From NCBI RefSeq assembly GCF_007829815.1, contig NZ_VIWT01000001.1, forward strand, positions 2,813,501-2,877,500: 64,000 nt of DNA, written 5' to 3'. This DNA comes from Kitasatospora viridis. GTDB taxonomy: Bacteria > Actinomycetota > Actinomycetes > Streptomycetales > Streptomycetaceae. A model generated the notes under the pieces. That model did not search any database. It worked only from the letters and a program-made list of their open reading frames with translations, and was not told where the DNA came from. The position numbers and the translations under genes are program-made. This document shows, piece after piece, positions 44,492 through 51,718 of the stretch; positions within the stretch are counted from its first letter, which is position 1; each line of letters begins with the position of its first letter.

Positions 44492-44629
44492 CCGGGTCTC
44501 CTCACATTGGGGGGATGACTCCCCACGGTGATTGCCGAGCCCACAGAGGTTCGCCTCGACAAGGGCTCCTCAATGAGCGTAGGGAGTAACCGCTCGACTA
44601 CTCAAAGCACTTGCGAGTTCTTGCGCTTC

Positions 44630-45478
44630 TCAGGCGAGAGCAGCGATGGCAGCGGCTATCAGCCGGCGAGCGGCGTTGCCGTGCACAGCCATCGTGGACA
44701 ACTCGGTGAACGCCTTCGCGTAGTCGGCCAGCTCGCGGGGCTGGGTGATGCTGATGCCGGCGGTGAGCGTCTCGACGGTGCAACTGACGTTGTCGTGCAG
44801 GTAGAAGGCCTCCAGTGGCCAGACGGCACGCTCCGCTCCGAACGGAATGATGCCGAGCGACACCGAAGGCAGCGGCATCACCGCAAGCAAGTGGCGAAGC
44901 TGACCGGTCATCACCTCGGCATCGCCGATCCGGTGTCGGAGGACGGCTTCCTCCATCAGCACGACGAACCGGTGGTTGCCCTCGTGGAGGAAGCGGCCCC
45001 GGGCGACACGGGCGGCGACGGCCTCGGTCACGTCGTCGTCGTAGTCCTTGAACCGGCGGATCGAGCGGAGCAAAGCGGTGGCGTAGGGGGCGGTTTGGAA
45101 GAAGCCGGGCATGACGTTGGAGACGTAGACGCGGGCCAGCACGGTCTTCTCGTACTCGCCGATCGCCTGCTCCTGGGTGCGGCGCAGGCCGCGCTGGTGC
45201 TTCCGTCTCCATTCCATGTACATGGACTCGACGGCTCGGACCGTGGCGATCAGGTCAGGGACGTGGTCATCAGCGCCACAGGCGTGGCACCACGCGCGGA
45301 TGTCGCCCTCGGAGGGGACCTTCCTGGCGTTGAGGATGCGGGAGGTCTTGGATTCGTGCCACCCGCATCGAGCAGCCAACTCTTGCCCGGTGAGTCCGGC
45401 GTCCAGCATCAACTCGCGCAGGCGTGCGGCCACGGCATGCCGTGCGGCTTGGGCACTGGAGGACGGGGAGTTGGGCAT
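44630..45478 (-). CDS. XRE-family regulator with DUF5753-type domain
   Basis: A 282-residue protein. The N-terminal helix-turn-helix reads LRELMLDAGLTGQELAARCGWHESKTSRILNARKVPS; the C-terminal 180 residues form the DUF5753 domain (VYVSNVMPGFFQTAPYATALL, FVVLMEEAVLRHRIGD, PLPSVSLGIIPFG). Such regulators act in actinomycete development and secondary metabolism, often with small acidic partners. It is last in an operon with the 87-residue protein and the DUF6879 protein. Confidence 0.9.
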   Translation of the reverse strand: MPNSPSSSAQAARHAVAARLRELMLDAGLTGQELAARCGWHESKTSRILNARKVPSEGDIRAWCHACGADDHVPDLIATVRAVESMYMEWRRKHQRGLRRTQEQAIGEYEKTVLARVYVSNVMPGFFQTAPYATALLRSIRRFKDYDDDVTEAVAARVARGRFLHEGNHRFVVLMEEAVLRHRIGDAEVMTGQLRHLLAVMPLPSVSLGIIPFGAERAVWPLEAFYLHDNVSCTVETLTAGISITQPRELADYAKAFTELSTMAVHGNAARRLIAAAIAALA

Positions 45479-45499
45479 CGGCCAGCTGCGAGGTCAGGG

Positions 45500-46027
45500 T
45501 CAGACGGTGAAGTCGGCGTGATCGACGGCGCGGTCCCAGACGGCTTCGAACGCGTCGGCGCAGAGCTTCACCACGGCGGGGTCATCGACATGGGTGAGGC
45601 GGGGATCGGCCCACGCGCCGTCGCCCGTGAAGTGGTTGAACAGGACGCGCTCGTCGTCGAAGAGCCAGTAGTCGTTTCCCGGCAGTGCGAGATCGGAGGC
45701 GAGGCGGCGGGGCAGCCACCGGACCTGCTCACCAAGAGCGACGTTGGCCTGGGTCAGAGCGTGCTCGTACCGGATGTAGTCGGTGACCGGTTGCGAGACG
45801 ATCCGAGCTCGGCGGAGCGCGACACCGCGTCCGGCCGCCTCCGCCACCATGTCACCCCACCGGGTCCAGTGCGCCGAGGCGATGTCGGTGTTGGCGTAGC
45901 CACTGCGCAGGTACTCGGCGAACCCGCCGCTGTCCTGGCCGTGGTAGGTGTCGCGCATCTCCAGGTGCACCGCACTGTGCCGGGCGGTGGCCAACAACTC
46001 AGCGAACGTCGGGACGCTCTGCGTCAT
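45500..46027 (-). CDS. DUF6879-family protein
   Basis: A 175-residue protein with the same blocks as the one at 42619-43146 (TDYIRYEHALTQANVALGEQ, DYWLFDDERVLFNHFTG). It begins 28 bases inside the preceding 87-residue gene and ends 21 bases before the XRE gene, so it is in a tight operon. Unknown function; a role as the regulator's partner is suggested by context. Confidence 0.87.
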   Translation of the reverse strand: MTQSVPTFAELLATARHSAVHLEMRDTYHGQDSGGFAEYLRSGYANTDIASAHWTRWGDMVAEAAGRGVALRRARIVSQPVTDYIRYEHALTQANVALGEQVRWLPRRLASDLALPGNDYWLFDDERVLFNHFTGDGAWADPRLTHVDDPAVVKLCADAFEAVWDRAVDHADFTV

Positions 46028-46262
46028 CGCACGCCTTTCGCAGGATCGGGATCATTCGGAAGGGGATCCGGACGACGGCTTCGTGGTCAGGGATACCGAC
46101 AGCGTGGCCCGGGGACCAGCTCTGAGAGGCGACGGTCGACTCCAACTCCCCATCGGCCTTCAGACCCTGGACCACGATCTCCTCCACCTCCCGACGAAGC
46201 CACACGGTGGGAGAGCCCTCGTGCTCGGTTTCGGGGTCGATCCCGACGAACTCCAGATCCAT
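45999..46262 (-). CDS. Small acidic protein in the XRE-DUF6879 operon
   Basis: An 87-residue protein starting MDLEFVGIDPETEHEGSPTV with a segment VEEIVVQGLKADGEL. It has no membrane or signal sequence. ATG at 46260-46262 has AAGGAGG five bases upstream; the longer frame start is not supported. First gene of a three-gene minus-strand operon; it overlaps the DUF6879 gene by 29 bases. Function unknown. Confidence 0.8.
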   Translation of the reverse strand: MDLEFVGIDPETEHEGSPTVWLRREVEEIVVQGLKADGELESTVASQSWSPGHAVGIPDHEAVVRIPFRMIPILRKACDDAERPDVR

Positions 46263-46382
46263 GGTCCCCTCCTTGTTCAAGCGAACTGCCGCTTCCTGTG
46301 ACACCGTTCCCACAGGTTACGGAGCGTCAAACACCCACTCCCCTTGGTTGCCGAGAAGCCCCAGCTTCGGGCACCAAACGGA

Positions 46383-46429
46383 GGCGGCGGCCCCTTGCTC
46401 GGGCACGTTGCGAGCGAGGGGCCGCCGCC
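46383..46429 (-). terminator. Long hairpin terminator after the DUF397 gene
   Basis: 19-bp stem (GGCGGCGGCCCCTTGCTCG / CGAGCGAGGGGCCGCCGCC, one G-T pair) with a nine-base loop, six bp after the DUF397 stop. One of the strongest hairpins in the window. Confidence 0.9.
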
Positions 46430-46434
46430 ATCGG

Positions 46435-46641
46435 TCAGCTGGCAGGGTCGGCGAAGTGGTCGAACTCGCCGTCCTTGACGCCCTGGAGGAACTTGGCGAA
46501 CTTGATCGGGGTAGTGCGGACGATGACCTCGCCATCGTCGGACTCGCGGAGCTCCACCATGCCGTCGTCTGTGGTGCGGACCTCGACGCAGTCGTTGCTA
46601 CTGCCGGTGTAGCTGGACCTCTGCCACGACGAGCTAGCCAT
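46435..46641 (-). CDS. DUF397-domain protein
   Basis: A 68-residue protein: SSWQRSSYTGSSNDCVEVRT at the start and IVRTTPIKFAKFLQGVKDGEF at the end, which are the DUF397 landmarks (W-x-K/R-S-S-y-S ... C-V-E-V ... F-x-x-F). DUF397 proteins pair with XRE regulators of the WhiJ type and are thought to counter them. ATG overlaps the XRE stop by eight bases. Confidence 0.92.
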   Translation of the reverse strand: MASSSWQRSSYTGSSNDCVEVRTTDDGMVELRESDDGEVIVRTTPIKFAKFLQGVKDGEFDHFADPAS

Positions 46642-47500
46642 GTTTGCGTTCAACCTCTTTCATGGTCGACTTAATGAAGCCCCGTGAGTCATCTTCTGAG
46701 AGGGCAACAGATTCAATACGCTTCAGAGTCACACGGTAGCGTGCGAGCCGCGCGGGTTGATCAAGGATGTGCACACCGTACGAGGCATCGACCTGGACCG
46801 TATCCAGCTCCGGCACAACGCCTACCAGGTGGATGAGATCTTCGCTCGGGACCGGAAAGGCGACCGCCTCGAAGGGAACGATCCTGATCGAGATACCGGG
46901 GTCCTCCGAACTCTCGATGAGGGAGGCGAGCTGCTCGATGAGCACCTCACGGCCGCCGTAATGGCCGTGCAGCGCGGCTTCGTACACCAGCGCCAGGTAC
47001 GGCGTCCCGACGGCGCGAATCTCCCTTTGCCTGCGCAGACGAAAGGAGACCCTGAGGTCGATCTCCTGGCCCCGGAGAGGGACGAGGCCTTCCGCGAACA
47101 AGGCCCTGGCGTACGAACGAGTCTGGAGCGGCCCTGGGATATAGGCCATGTTGAACGCGACGATCTCCTTCGCATGGCCTTCGAGTTCCGCTACTTCGAG
47201 GAAGTCAATCGGGAGTTCGCCCCGATACTCCTCCCACCAGCCGCCTTTACCCCCATCCGCGATGATGTCGGCGAGTGCTTCGAGCAGCGGCTCATTGGTG
47301 CACAGGCACATCCCAGCGATGGTGTACAGGCGTTCCACGCTCACCGTGGTCTTGCCGCTCTCCAACTGCGTGATGTGCGCAGGGGTGACGCCGAGCAGGC
47401 GCGCGAGCTGACTGCCTCCAATGCCGGCCTGCTCCCGCATTCTCCGCAGCTCAACCCCCACGCGTCGCTGACGGAGCGTTGGGTTGGTGCGACTTGCCAT
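46634..47500 (-). CDS. XRE-family regulator with DUF5753-type domain (WhiJ-like)
   Basis: A 288-residue regulator. The helix-turn-helix is RRMREQAGIGGSQLARLLGVTPAHITQLESGKTTVS; the C-terminal domain has AYIPGPLQTRSYARALFAEG, ALVYEAALHGHYGG and GISIRIVPFEAVAFPVPSED. ATG at 47498-47500 has GAGAGGA four bases upstream; 29 earlier codons in frame are not used. It is coupled to the DUF397 gene, the known regulator/antagonist pair. Codon use includes more AT-ending codons than its surroundings. Confidence 0.92.
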   Translation of the reverse strand: MASRTNPTLRQRRVGVELRRMREQAGIGGSQLARLLGVTPAHITQLESGKTTVSVERLYTIAGMCLCTNEPLLEALADIIADGGKGGWWEEYRGELPIDFLEVAELEGHAKEIVAFNMAYIPGPLQTRSYARALFAEGLVPLRGQEIDLRVSFRLRRQREIRAVGTPYLALVYEAALHGHYGGREVLIEQLASLIESSEDPGISIRIVPFEAVAFPVPSEDLIHLVGVVPELDTVQVDASYGVHILDQPARLARYRVTLKRIESVALSEDDSRGFIKSTMKEVERKHG

Positions 47501-47802
47501 GGCGTCCTCTCCATCTCGTCGGATCAGTGTGCCGCGCGAGCCGCCTCGCGGGCCAGCCATCACTCTGGCGGGGGAACCTTCCGCCAACGCGGGTAAATTT
47601 AACCGAGCCTGCGCTATGGTCGTTCATGTACCGATCCGACGGATCGTCAGTAACGCCTGTCAACAGGGCAGTAGGCGCCTGCTGCCCTCGCACCGCAGAA
47701 GCAGCCACACGCGACCCCAACCAGTCCCGTCCTGGCCTGGCTCACGGCGACGCATCCGCCGATCACCACCTCACCACCCTTCACCCCCTCCAGGGAGCAC
47801 CC
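47501..47802. other. Divergent intergenic region with a 15-bp palindrome
   Basis: 302 bp between the WhiJ-like gene (minus) and the RsbW-like operon (plus). It holds a perfect palindrome CGATCCG-A-CGGATCG at 47632-47646, an AT-rich element GTAAATTTAACC at about 47593, and a TATGGT box near 47615. It probably contains both promoters and an operator. No gene is supported. Confidence 0.5.
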
Positions 47803-48213
47803 ATGCCCACCTCCTGCCCCACCATGCCCACGCGCCCCCAACCCCCCGACTGGTCCGCCGCCCGCCACGAGCTGCGCGACCTCCTCACCGCCGCCGGCTG
47901 GCACTCCGACCTCATCGCCGACGCCGAACTCGCCCTCCACGAGCTCTTCGTCAACGCCTGGAAGCACGGCGGCAGCCCCGCGCCCACCGTCGTCGTCGTG
48001 CTCCTCGCCAGCCACGCCTACCGCACCCTGCGCGTCTCCGTCGCCGACGACAGCCCCGCCCTCCCCGACCACCGCACCACCACCCCCACCGACCCCTACG
48101 AGCCCTCCGGACGCGGACTCCACCTCGTCCGCTCCCTCACCCACCGCTTCGGCGCCGACCCCCACAAGCGCGGAGGCAAACGGGTCTGGTTCGAACTGGA
48201 CGCCGTCGCATGA
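47803..48213 (+). CDS. RsbW/SpoIIAB-like ATP-binding protein (anti-sigma kinase type)
   Basis: A 136-residue single-domain GHKL ATPase. N box: AELALHELFVNAWKHGG; G1-type box VADDSPALPDH; G2: SGRGLHLVRSLTHRFG. Actinomycetes have many such small kinases, some binding sigma factors. GGGAG lies nine bases before the ATG at 47803. No anti-anti-sigma or sigma gene is adjacent; instead three tiny genes follow, the first coupled by ATGA. Confidence 0.9.
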   Translation: MPTSCPTMPTRPQPPDWSAARHELRDLLTAAGWHSDLIADAELALHELFVNAWKHGGSPAPTVVVVLLASHAYRTLRVSVADDSPALPDHRTTTPTDPYEPSGRGLHLVRSLTHRFGADPHKRGGKRVWFELDAVA

Positions 48214-48452
48214 GCCCCCGCGAGCCCATCACCCCCAGCGACCCCACCACCCGCGACTACACCGACACCCAACTCACCGACCTCATCACCCAACTCCACC
48301 AGCGCGGCCAGGCCTTGGGCCTGCTCTGGGGATCCGCCCGCACCAACGGCACCGTCAACGGCCACACCCTGATCAACTTCGGCAACGCCCCGGTCTCCAC
48401 GCTCCTCAACCTCCTCACCCTCATCGAGGAGGCGAGCCCGTGGGAGTCCTGA
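48210..48452 (+). CDS. Small hypothetical protein, second in the RsbW-like operon
   Basis: An 80-residue soluble protein (TPSDPTTRDYTDTQLTDLIT, GLLWGSARTNGTVNGHTLIN, NLLTLIEEASPWES), with helices and a short central beta segment. The ATG overlaps the kinase stop as ATGA. No family recognised. Confidence 0.75.
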   Translation: MSPREPITPSDPTTRDYTDTQLTDLITQLHQRGQALGLLWGSARTNGTVNGHTLINFGNAPVSTLLNLLTLIEEASPWES

Positions 48453-48679
48453 TCCCCCTGACCGGCCGACAGGTGCACACCGAACGCACCACCGTCGCCC
48501 ACCTCGACGTCGAAACCGTCCCCGACGCCGCCCTCCAACTCCGCGCCGCCGTCGACCTCGACATCAACCTCGCCCCCGGCGACCACCTCACCCTCGCCCT
48601 GACCCACCGCCAGGCCGAGGACCTCCTCCACGACCTCGCCAACCACCTCGGCCACCGCCTCATCGGCATCCACCGCTGA
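48440..48679 (+). CDS. Small hypothetical protein, third in the RsbW-like operon
   Basis: A 79-residue protein (VLIPLTGRQVHTERTTVAHL, DVETVPDAALQLRAAVDLDI, RQAEDLLHDLANHLGHRLIG) with a beta-rich start and a C-terminal helix. GTG at 48440 lies 13 bases inside the preceding gene and has GGAGG seven bases upstream. No family recognised. Confidence 0.78.
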   Translation: MGVLIPLTGRQVHTERTTVAHLDVETVPDAALQLRAAVDLDINLAPGDHLTLALTHRQAEDLLHDLANHLGHRLIGIHR

Positions 48680-48717
48680 ACCGATCGCCCCTCATCGCCA
48701 GCACCGAGGACACCCAC

Positions 48718-48849
48718 ATGACCACCACCCTTGCCGGCACCTTCCTCCTTGTCCGACAGCATGAGCAGGCCCGCTTCACCGAACCCGGCCGGCTGGTTGC
48801 CACAGACCTGCCCACCAGCCGCTCAGGTGCCCTGCCCGACATCACCTGA
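48718..48849 (+). CDS. 43-residue protein, possible fourth gene of the RsbW-like operon
   Basis: A short frame encoding TTTLAGTFLLVRQHEQARFT followed by EPGRLVATDLPTSRSGALPDIT. GAGGA lies seven bases before the ATG at 48718 and the gap to the previous gene is 38 bp. Too small for certainty. Its last eight bases overlap the stop of the convergent gene at 48842. It has neither signal peptide nor membrane helix. Confidence 0.5.
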   Translation: MTTTLAGTFLLVRQHEQARFTEPGRLVATDLPTSRSGALPDIT

Positions 48850-50611
48850 GGCCGCGCCACCGGGCCAGCTTTGACCTGGGCTTACCCAACATCGCGACCC
48901 GGCCCCTGGCCCGAAGCGCCTGCAAGGCGCTGATCACCTGATGCTGCGCCAGGCCCGTCAGTTGCTCGATCTCAGCGCGAGAGACATCGGCCTCGCCGAT
49001 GGCCTCCAGCACCATCCGCTGGGTTTCGGAGATCGGTAGGTCGTCGATTGCTTCCGATTCCTCGGATGCACTCATCTCGCTGACGAGATCCAGCTCGGCC
49101 ACGACTGGAGAATCCGCTGTCAGCGATTTCAGCCGATACGTTGCACCGCCACGGGTTCCGAGCTGGACAAGAATATTGCGATCGACCAGCTCCTTGAGCT
49201 CCCGACTGGCAGTTCGACTGTCCTGAATCCCGGTCACAGATCGATAAGAGCTGTTCGACATCACCGCACCACTTCGCATCATGACCAGGGCAGCCATCTG
49301 CGATCGGGTCAGTGGATTACCGTCCAACGCCTGAAGCCAGGACAAGGAGTCCTCATCCAAGAGCGTATGGTTCGGAAACTCCGCCGTGAACGAGGCGATG
49401 TCGTCAACGAACCGCGGCTGCTCCATCCACGCCGTCGCCAACGCGATGCGCATTCGGGCAACTCCGCTTCCGCGGTTCTCGCAAACCATGTGCCCGTCAC
49501 CGTAGGGAGTGTCTTCGAGGATCTTCAGCAAGGCCTTGTTCCTTGATGACGAGATCGTGCTGGTCCCGAGCGAACTGATCTCGACCGGACCGTAGAGACC
49601 ACCAGGATTCGTGATCACCAGGCGATCCGGATACATCTCGACCTGAACCTGCATGCCACGTGAGTGCTCCGAGTAGTCGCGGTGGACCAGGGCGTTGACC
49701 AGCGCCTCTCTCAGCACCTCTTCCGGGTACTCCCACTCGTCCACTCGGTAGATTCCGGTGACGATGCTCCGCCGCTTCATGTTTCGCTTCAAGACCCGAA
49801 TACATTCGCTGACCATCAGCGGAATCGGACCATCGATCGATCGGTTCTCAGAAAATCGTTCCCCAGCCGGTCCTAGAATCCCGGCCTCTACCGCAGGATA
49901 GGAAACAAAAGTGACATCCAACTGAGGCTCGAAGGTCTGTGGATAGTCCGCGAAAACCAGCAGTCCCGCCAGAGTGGGAACCACTCGCCCTTCATGGCGC
50001 GTGAGCACATTGAGCATCATCAGAGCACGCTCGTCGTCAACCCTCCTGAAGATCTCTCCCTTGACGTCACGAATCCGACGAAGAAATCCGGAAACAAGGT
50101 TTTCATTCAGGTCATCGGGCAATGCGCCGGCCACCGGCGATGTATCGTGCCGAGGCTCATTGCGATTCGACAGCAGAACCGAGACCTCGTAGTCGGTGAA
50201 CTTGCGGTCTCCATCGGCCACGCGAATCCTGGACCCGGCATAAGGACCCAGATTCCTTTTGTGGCACGGCCGCTGCTCCCGCGGCACCGCCGGAATATAG
50301 CTCGTGACCACCGCAACACCATCGATCCGGACCGTGACGATCTCGGTCCGCACCGGCGGCTCAAGCTCAGAACAAATTGCGCCGAGCTGAGCTTCCATGG
50401 CCGATGGCTCATTTACCCCGACAATCCGGAAGTCGCTCTTCTCGTCCACGCCAAGGACAATCCAGCCACCCTGTGCATTGGCCAGAGCACTGATGCTCTC
50501 CCACAGGGTGTGCGGCAGCCCACCCTGCGCCTTCTTCACCTCACAGGTGCTGTGGTCACCACCCAGCTGACGAAGCTCATCCAGCAAGGCATGGAGTTCG
50601 GCGACATCCAT
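48842..50611 (-). CDS. Schlafen AlbA_2/ATP-binding (divergent AAA-4) regulator-like protein
   Basis: A 589-residue protein. The N-terminal AlbA_2 domain holds CEVKKAQGGLP, LANAQGGWIVLGVDE and PYAGSRIRVADGDRKFTDYEV; the middle has a GHKL-like part (EEVLREALVNALVHRDY, VENRGSGVARMRIALATAWM-type end); the C-terminus is a winged helix pair (ASRELKELVDRNILVQLG, RAEIEQLTGLAQHQVISAL). Roles are reported in regulation and in phage defence for related Schlafen-like proteins. GGGGAG lies six bases before the ATG. Base composition is clearly lower in GC than in the flanks, suggesting transfer. The 10-bp repeats upstream may regulate it. Confidence 0.85.
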   Translation of the reverse strand: MDVAELHALLDELRQLGGDHSTCEVKKAQGGLPHTLWESISALANAQGGWIVLGVDEKSDFRIVGVNEPSAMEAQLGAICSELEPPVRTEIVTVRIDGVAVVTSYIPAVPREQRPCHKRNLGPYAGSRIRVADGDRKFTDYEVSVLLSNRNEPRHDTSPVAGALPDDLNENLVSGFLRRIRDVKGEIFRRVDDERALMMLNVLTRHEGRVVPTLAGLLVFADYPQTFEPQLDVTFVSYPAVEAGILGPAGERFSENRSIDGPIPLMVSECIRVLKRNMKRRSIVTGIYRVDEWEYPEEVLREALVNALVHRDYSEHSRGMQVQVEMYPDRLVITNPGGLYGPVEISSLGTSTISSSRNKALLKILEDTPYGDGHMVCENRGSGVARMRIALATAWMEQPRFVDDIASFTAEFPNHTLLDEDSLSWLQALDGNPLTRSQMAALVMMRSGAVMSNSSYRSVTGIQDSRTASRELKELVDRNILVQLGTRGGATYRLKSLTADSPVVAELDLVSEMSASEESEAIDDLPISETQRMVLEAIGEADVSRAEIEQLTGLAQHQVISALQALRARGRVAMLGKPRSKLARWRGLR

Positions 50612-50882
50612 CTGAAGCTCCCCAGTGGCACCCGTCTACAGCATCAGAGTGTATCTGTAGTCGTCTGTAGTCGTCTGTAGCTGGACATGCCAGTCCGTTA
50701 CCAACAGTGACCCTCTGCAGCAACGGCGAAACGTCAGCCAGGTGGTCGTGCTCACGCTGGCGCTCTATGGCCTGTGCGACGTACCGGCTGAACCCACCCG
50801 ACCCCACCGCGGCACGGATCTCCTCCGCCAGCTCCTCGGGCAGCGTCACGCTGTACTTCCTCGTTGCCACACCGGTCATCAT
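50577..50882 (-). CDS. Ribbon-helix-helix (CopG/antitoxin-like) protein with aberrant C-terminus
   Basis: A 101-residue frame. Residues 1-50 are a clear RHH domain (RKYSVTLPEELAEEIRAAVG, SGGFSRYVAQAIERQREHD) of an antitoxin type. The last 45 residues (after about DVSPLLQRVTV) run through the 10-bp tandem repeats and into the start of the Schlafen-like gene, and contain odd Cys and Gly residues, so the original C-terminus and any toxin gene seem lost. ATG at 50880-50882 (two Mets) or GTG at 50868-50870 may start it. It is divergent from the gene at 50901. Confidence 0.6.
   Translation of the reverse strand: MMTGVATRKYSVTLPEELAEEIRAAVGSGGFSRYVAQAIERQREHDHLADVSPLLQRVTVGNGLACPATDDYRRLQIHSDAVDGCHWGASDGCRRTPCLAG
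50655..50680. repeat. 10-bp tandem repeats upstream of the Schlafen-like gene
   Basis: CTGTAGTCGT occurs twice in a row and is followed by CTGTAG, 44-69 bp upstream of the start at 50611. CTACAG at 50636-50641 adds an inverted copy. Iterated sites of this kind are typical of a cooperative regulator. Confidence 0.65.
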
Positions 50883-50918
50883 GCGCCCTGACCACCGGTC
50901 ATGATGACCGGTGTGGCA
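50865..50918. promoter_or_regulatory. 19-bp perfect inverted repeat spanning two divergent start codons
   Basis: TGCCACACCGGTCATCATG and CATGATGACCGGTGTGGCA are exact complements, separated by 16 bp that hold a third partial copy (ACCACCGGT). As a result both divergent genes start with the same codons, ATGATGACCGGTGTGGCA. The right arm also forms a 21-bp palindrome with the spacer. Likely operator of the RHH protein; the starts may be leaderless. Confidence 0.7.
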
Positions 50919-51221
50919 CACCTCCCCGCCGACGTACGCGCGTCGCTCCGCCTCTTCGCCTTCTACCTGGCGAACGGCACCCTCGACCTCGACCTGCTCG
51001 ACGGGTTCGACTACCGCTCCACCGTCTTCCATTCCGGCTCGTCGCTGGAGCAGGTCTTCGCGATCTACACCAACGTGCTCGAAGTGGACCCCGACGGCAA
51101 CGTGCTGAACGAGGGCGACGCGCAGTACCGGGCCGCCCAGTGGATCCGCCGCTGCTGCGACCCGACCTACCGGATCGAACCGCCCTTCCAGGCCTGGGAG
51201 ACGGAACTCCACGGTCCGTGA
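50901..51221 (+). CDS. Hypothetical protein (DUF7677-like)
   Basis: A 106-residue acidic soluble protein: VAHLPADVRASLRLFAFYLA, TLDLDLLDGFDYRSTVFHSG, AAQWIRRCCDPTYRIEPPFQ. I recall a small actinobacterial family of this type (DUF7677) but cannot check it. The first codons lie in the 19-bp inverted repeat and no SD is present. It is followed 22 bp later by the Lrp gene. Confidence 0.72.
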   Translation: MMTGVAHLPADVRASLRLFAFYLANGTLDLDLLDGFDYRSTVFHSGSSLEQVFAIYTNVLEVDPDGNVLNEGDAQYRAAQWIRRCCDPTYRIEPPFQAWETELHGP

Positions 51222-51243
51222 GAGCACCCGGTACCGTCGCGCC

Positions 51244-51690
51244 ATGACCGCGAACCTCGACGAGACCGACTGGGCCATCATCGAACAGCTCCAGCAGGAG
51301 GCCCGGATCTCGCTCAGCGAGTTGGGGCGGCGCGTCAATCTCAGCCCGTCGGCGACCACGGAGCGGGTGCGGAACCTGGAGTCGCTGGGCGTCATCACGG
51401 GGTACCACGCCTCCGTGGACCTGGCCAAGGTCGGCTACCCGGTGCTCGCCGTCGTCCGGCTCAAGTACCCGGGCAGCCGCCACCAGCCGCTGCACCAGCT
51501 GCTCGCCGAGCGGCGCGAGATCCTGGAGTGCCTGCGCACGACCGGCGACGACTGCTACACGCTCAAGGTGGCCGCGACCTCCATGGCGCACCTGGAGACC
51601 CTGGTCGACGAACTGGCCGGCTTCGGCAGCACCACCACCAGCGTGGTCTACCGGCCGACCCTGCCCTACCGCGGCCCCGGTCGGCCCTGA
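51244..51690 (+). CDS. Lrp/AsnC-family regulator
   Basis: A 148-residue protein. The helix-turn-helix is LQQEARISLSELGRRVNLSPSATTERVRNLES, followed by the RAM effector domain (VDLAKVGYPVLAVVRLKYPG, ECLRTTGDDCYTLKVAATSM). Ligands are usually amino acids. It is convergent with the bkd operon, and could regulate amino-acid catabolism, but the divergent Lrp gene at 55309 is the better candidate for that operon. Confidence 0.92.
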   Translation: MTANLDETDWAIIEQLQQEARISLSELGRRVNLSPSATTERVRNLESLGVITGYHASVDLAKVGYPVLAVVRLKYPGSRHQPLHQLLAERREILECLRTTGDDCYTLKVAATSMAHLETLVDELAGFGSTTTSVVYRPTLPYRGPGRP

Positions 51691-51700
51691 GCCGACCGGG
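51676..51700. terminator. Terminator between convergent lrp and bkdC
   Basis: Perfect 10-bp stem (CCCGGTCGGC / GCCGACCGGG) with a five-base loop that includes the Lrp stop codon; 19 bp from the bkdC stop on the other strand. Confidence 0.7.
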
Positions 51701-51718
51701 ACACGCAACTCACGTGCC

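Noticed and set aside
44528..46612. 694-codon plus-strand frame opposite the XRE/DUF6879 operon
   Set aside because: Antisense to three genes with clear family motifs; no domain.
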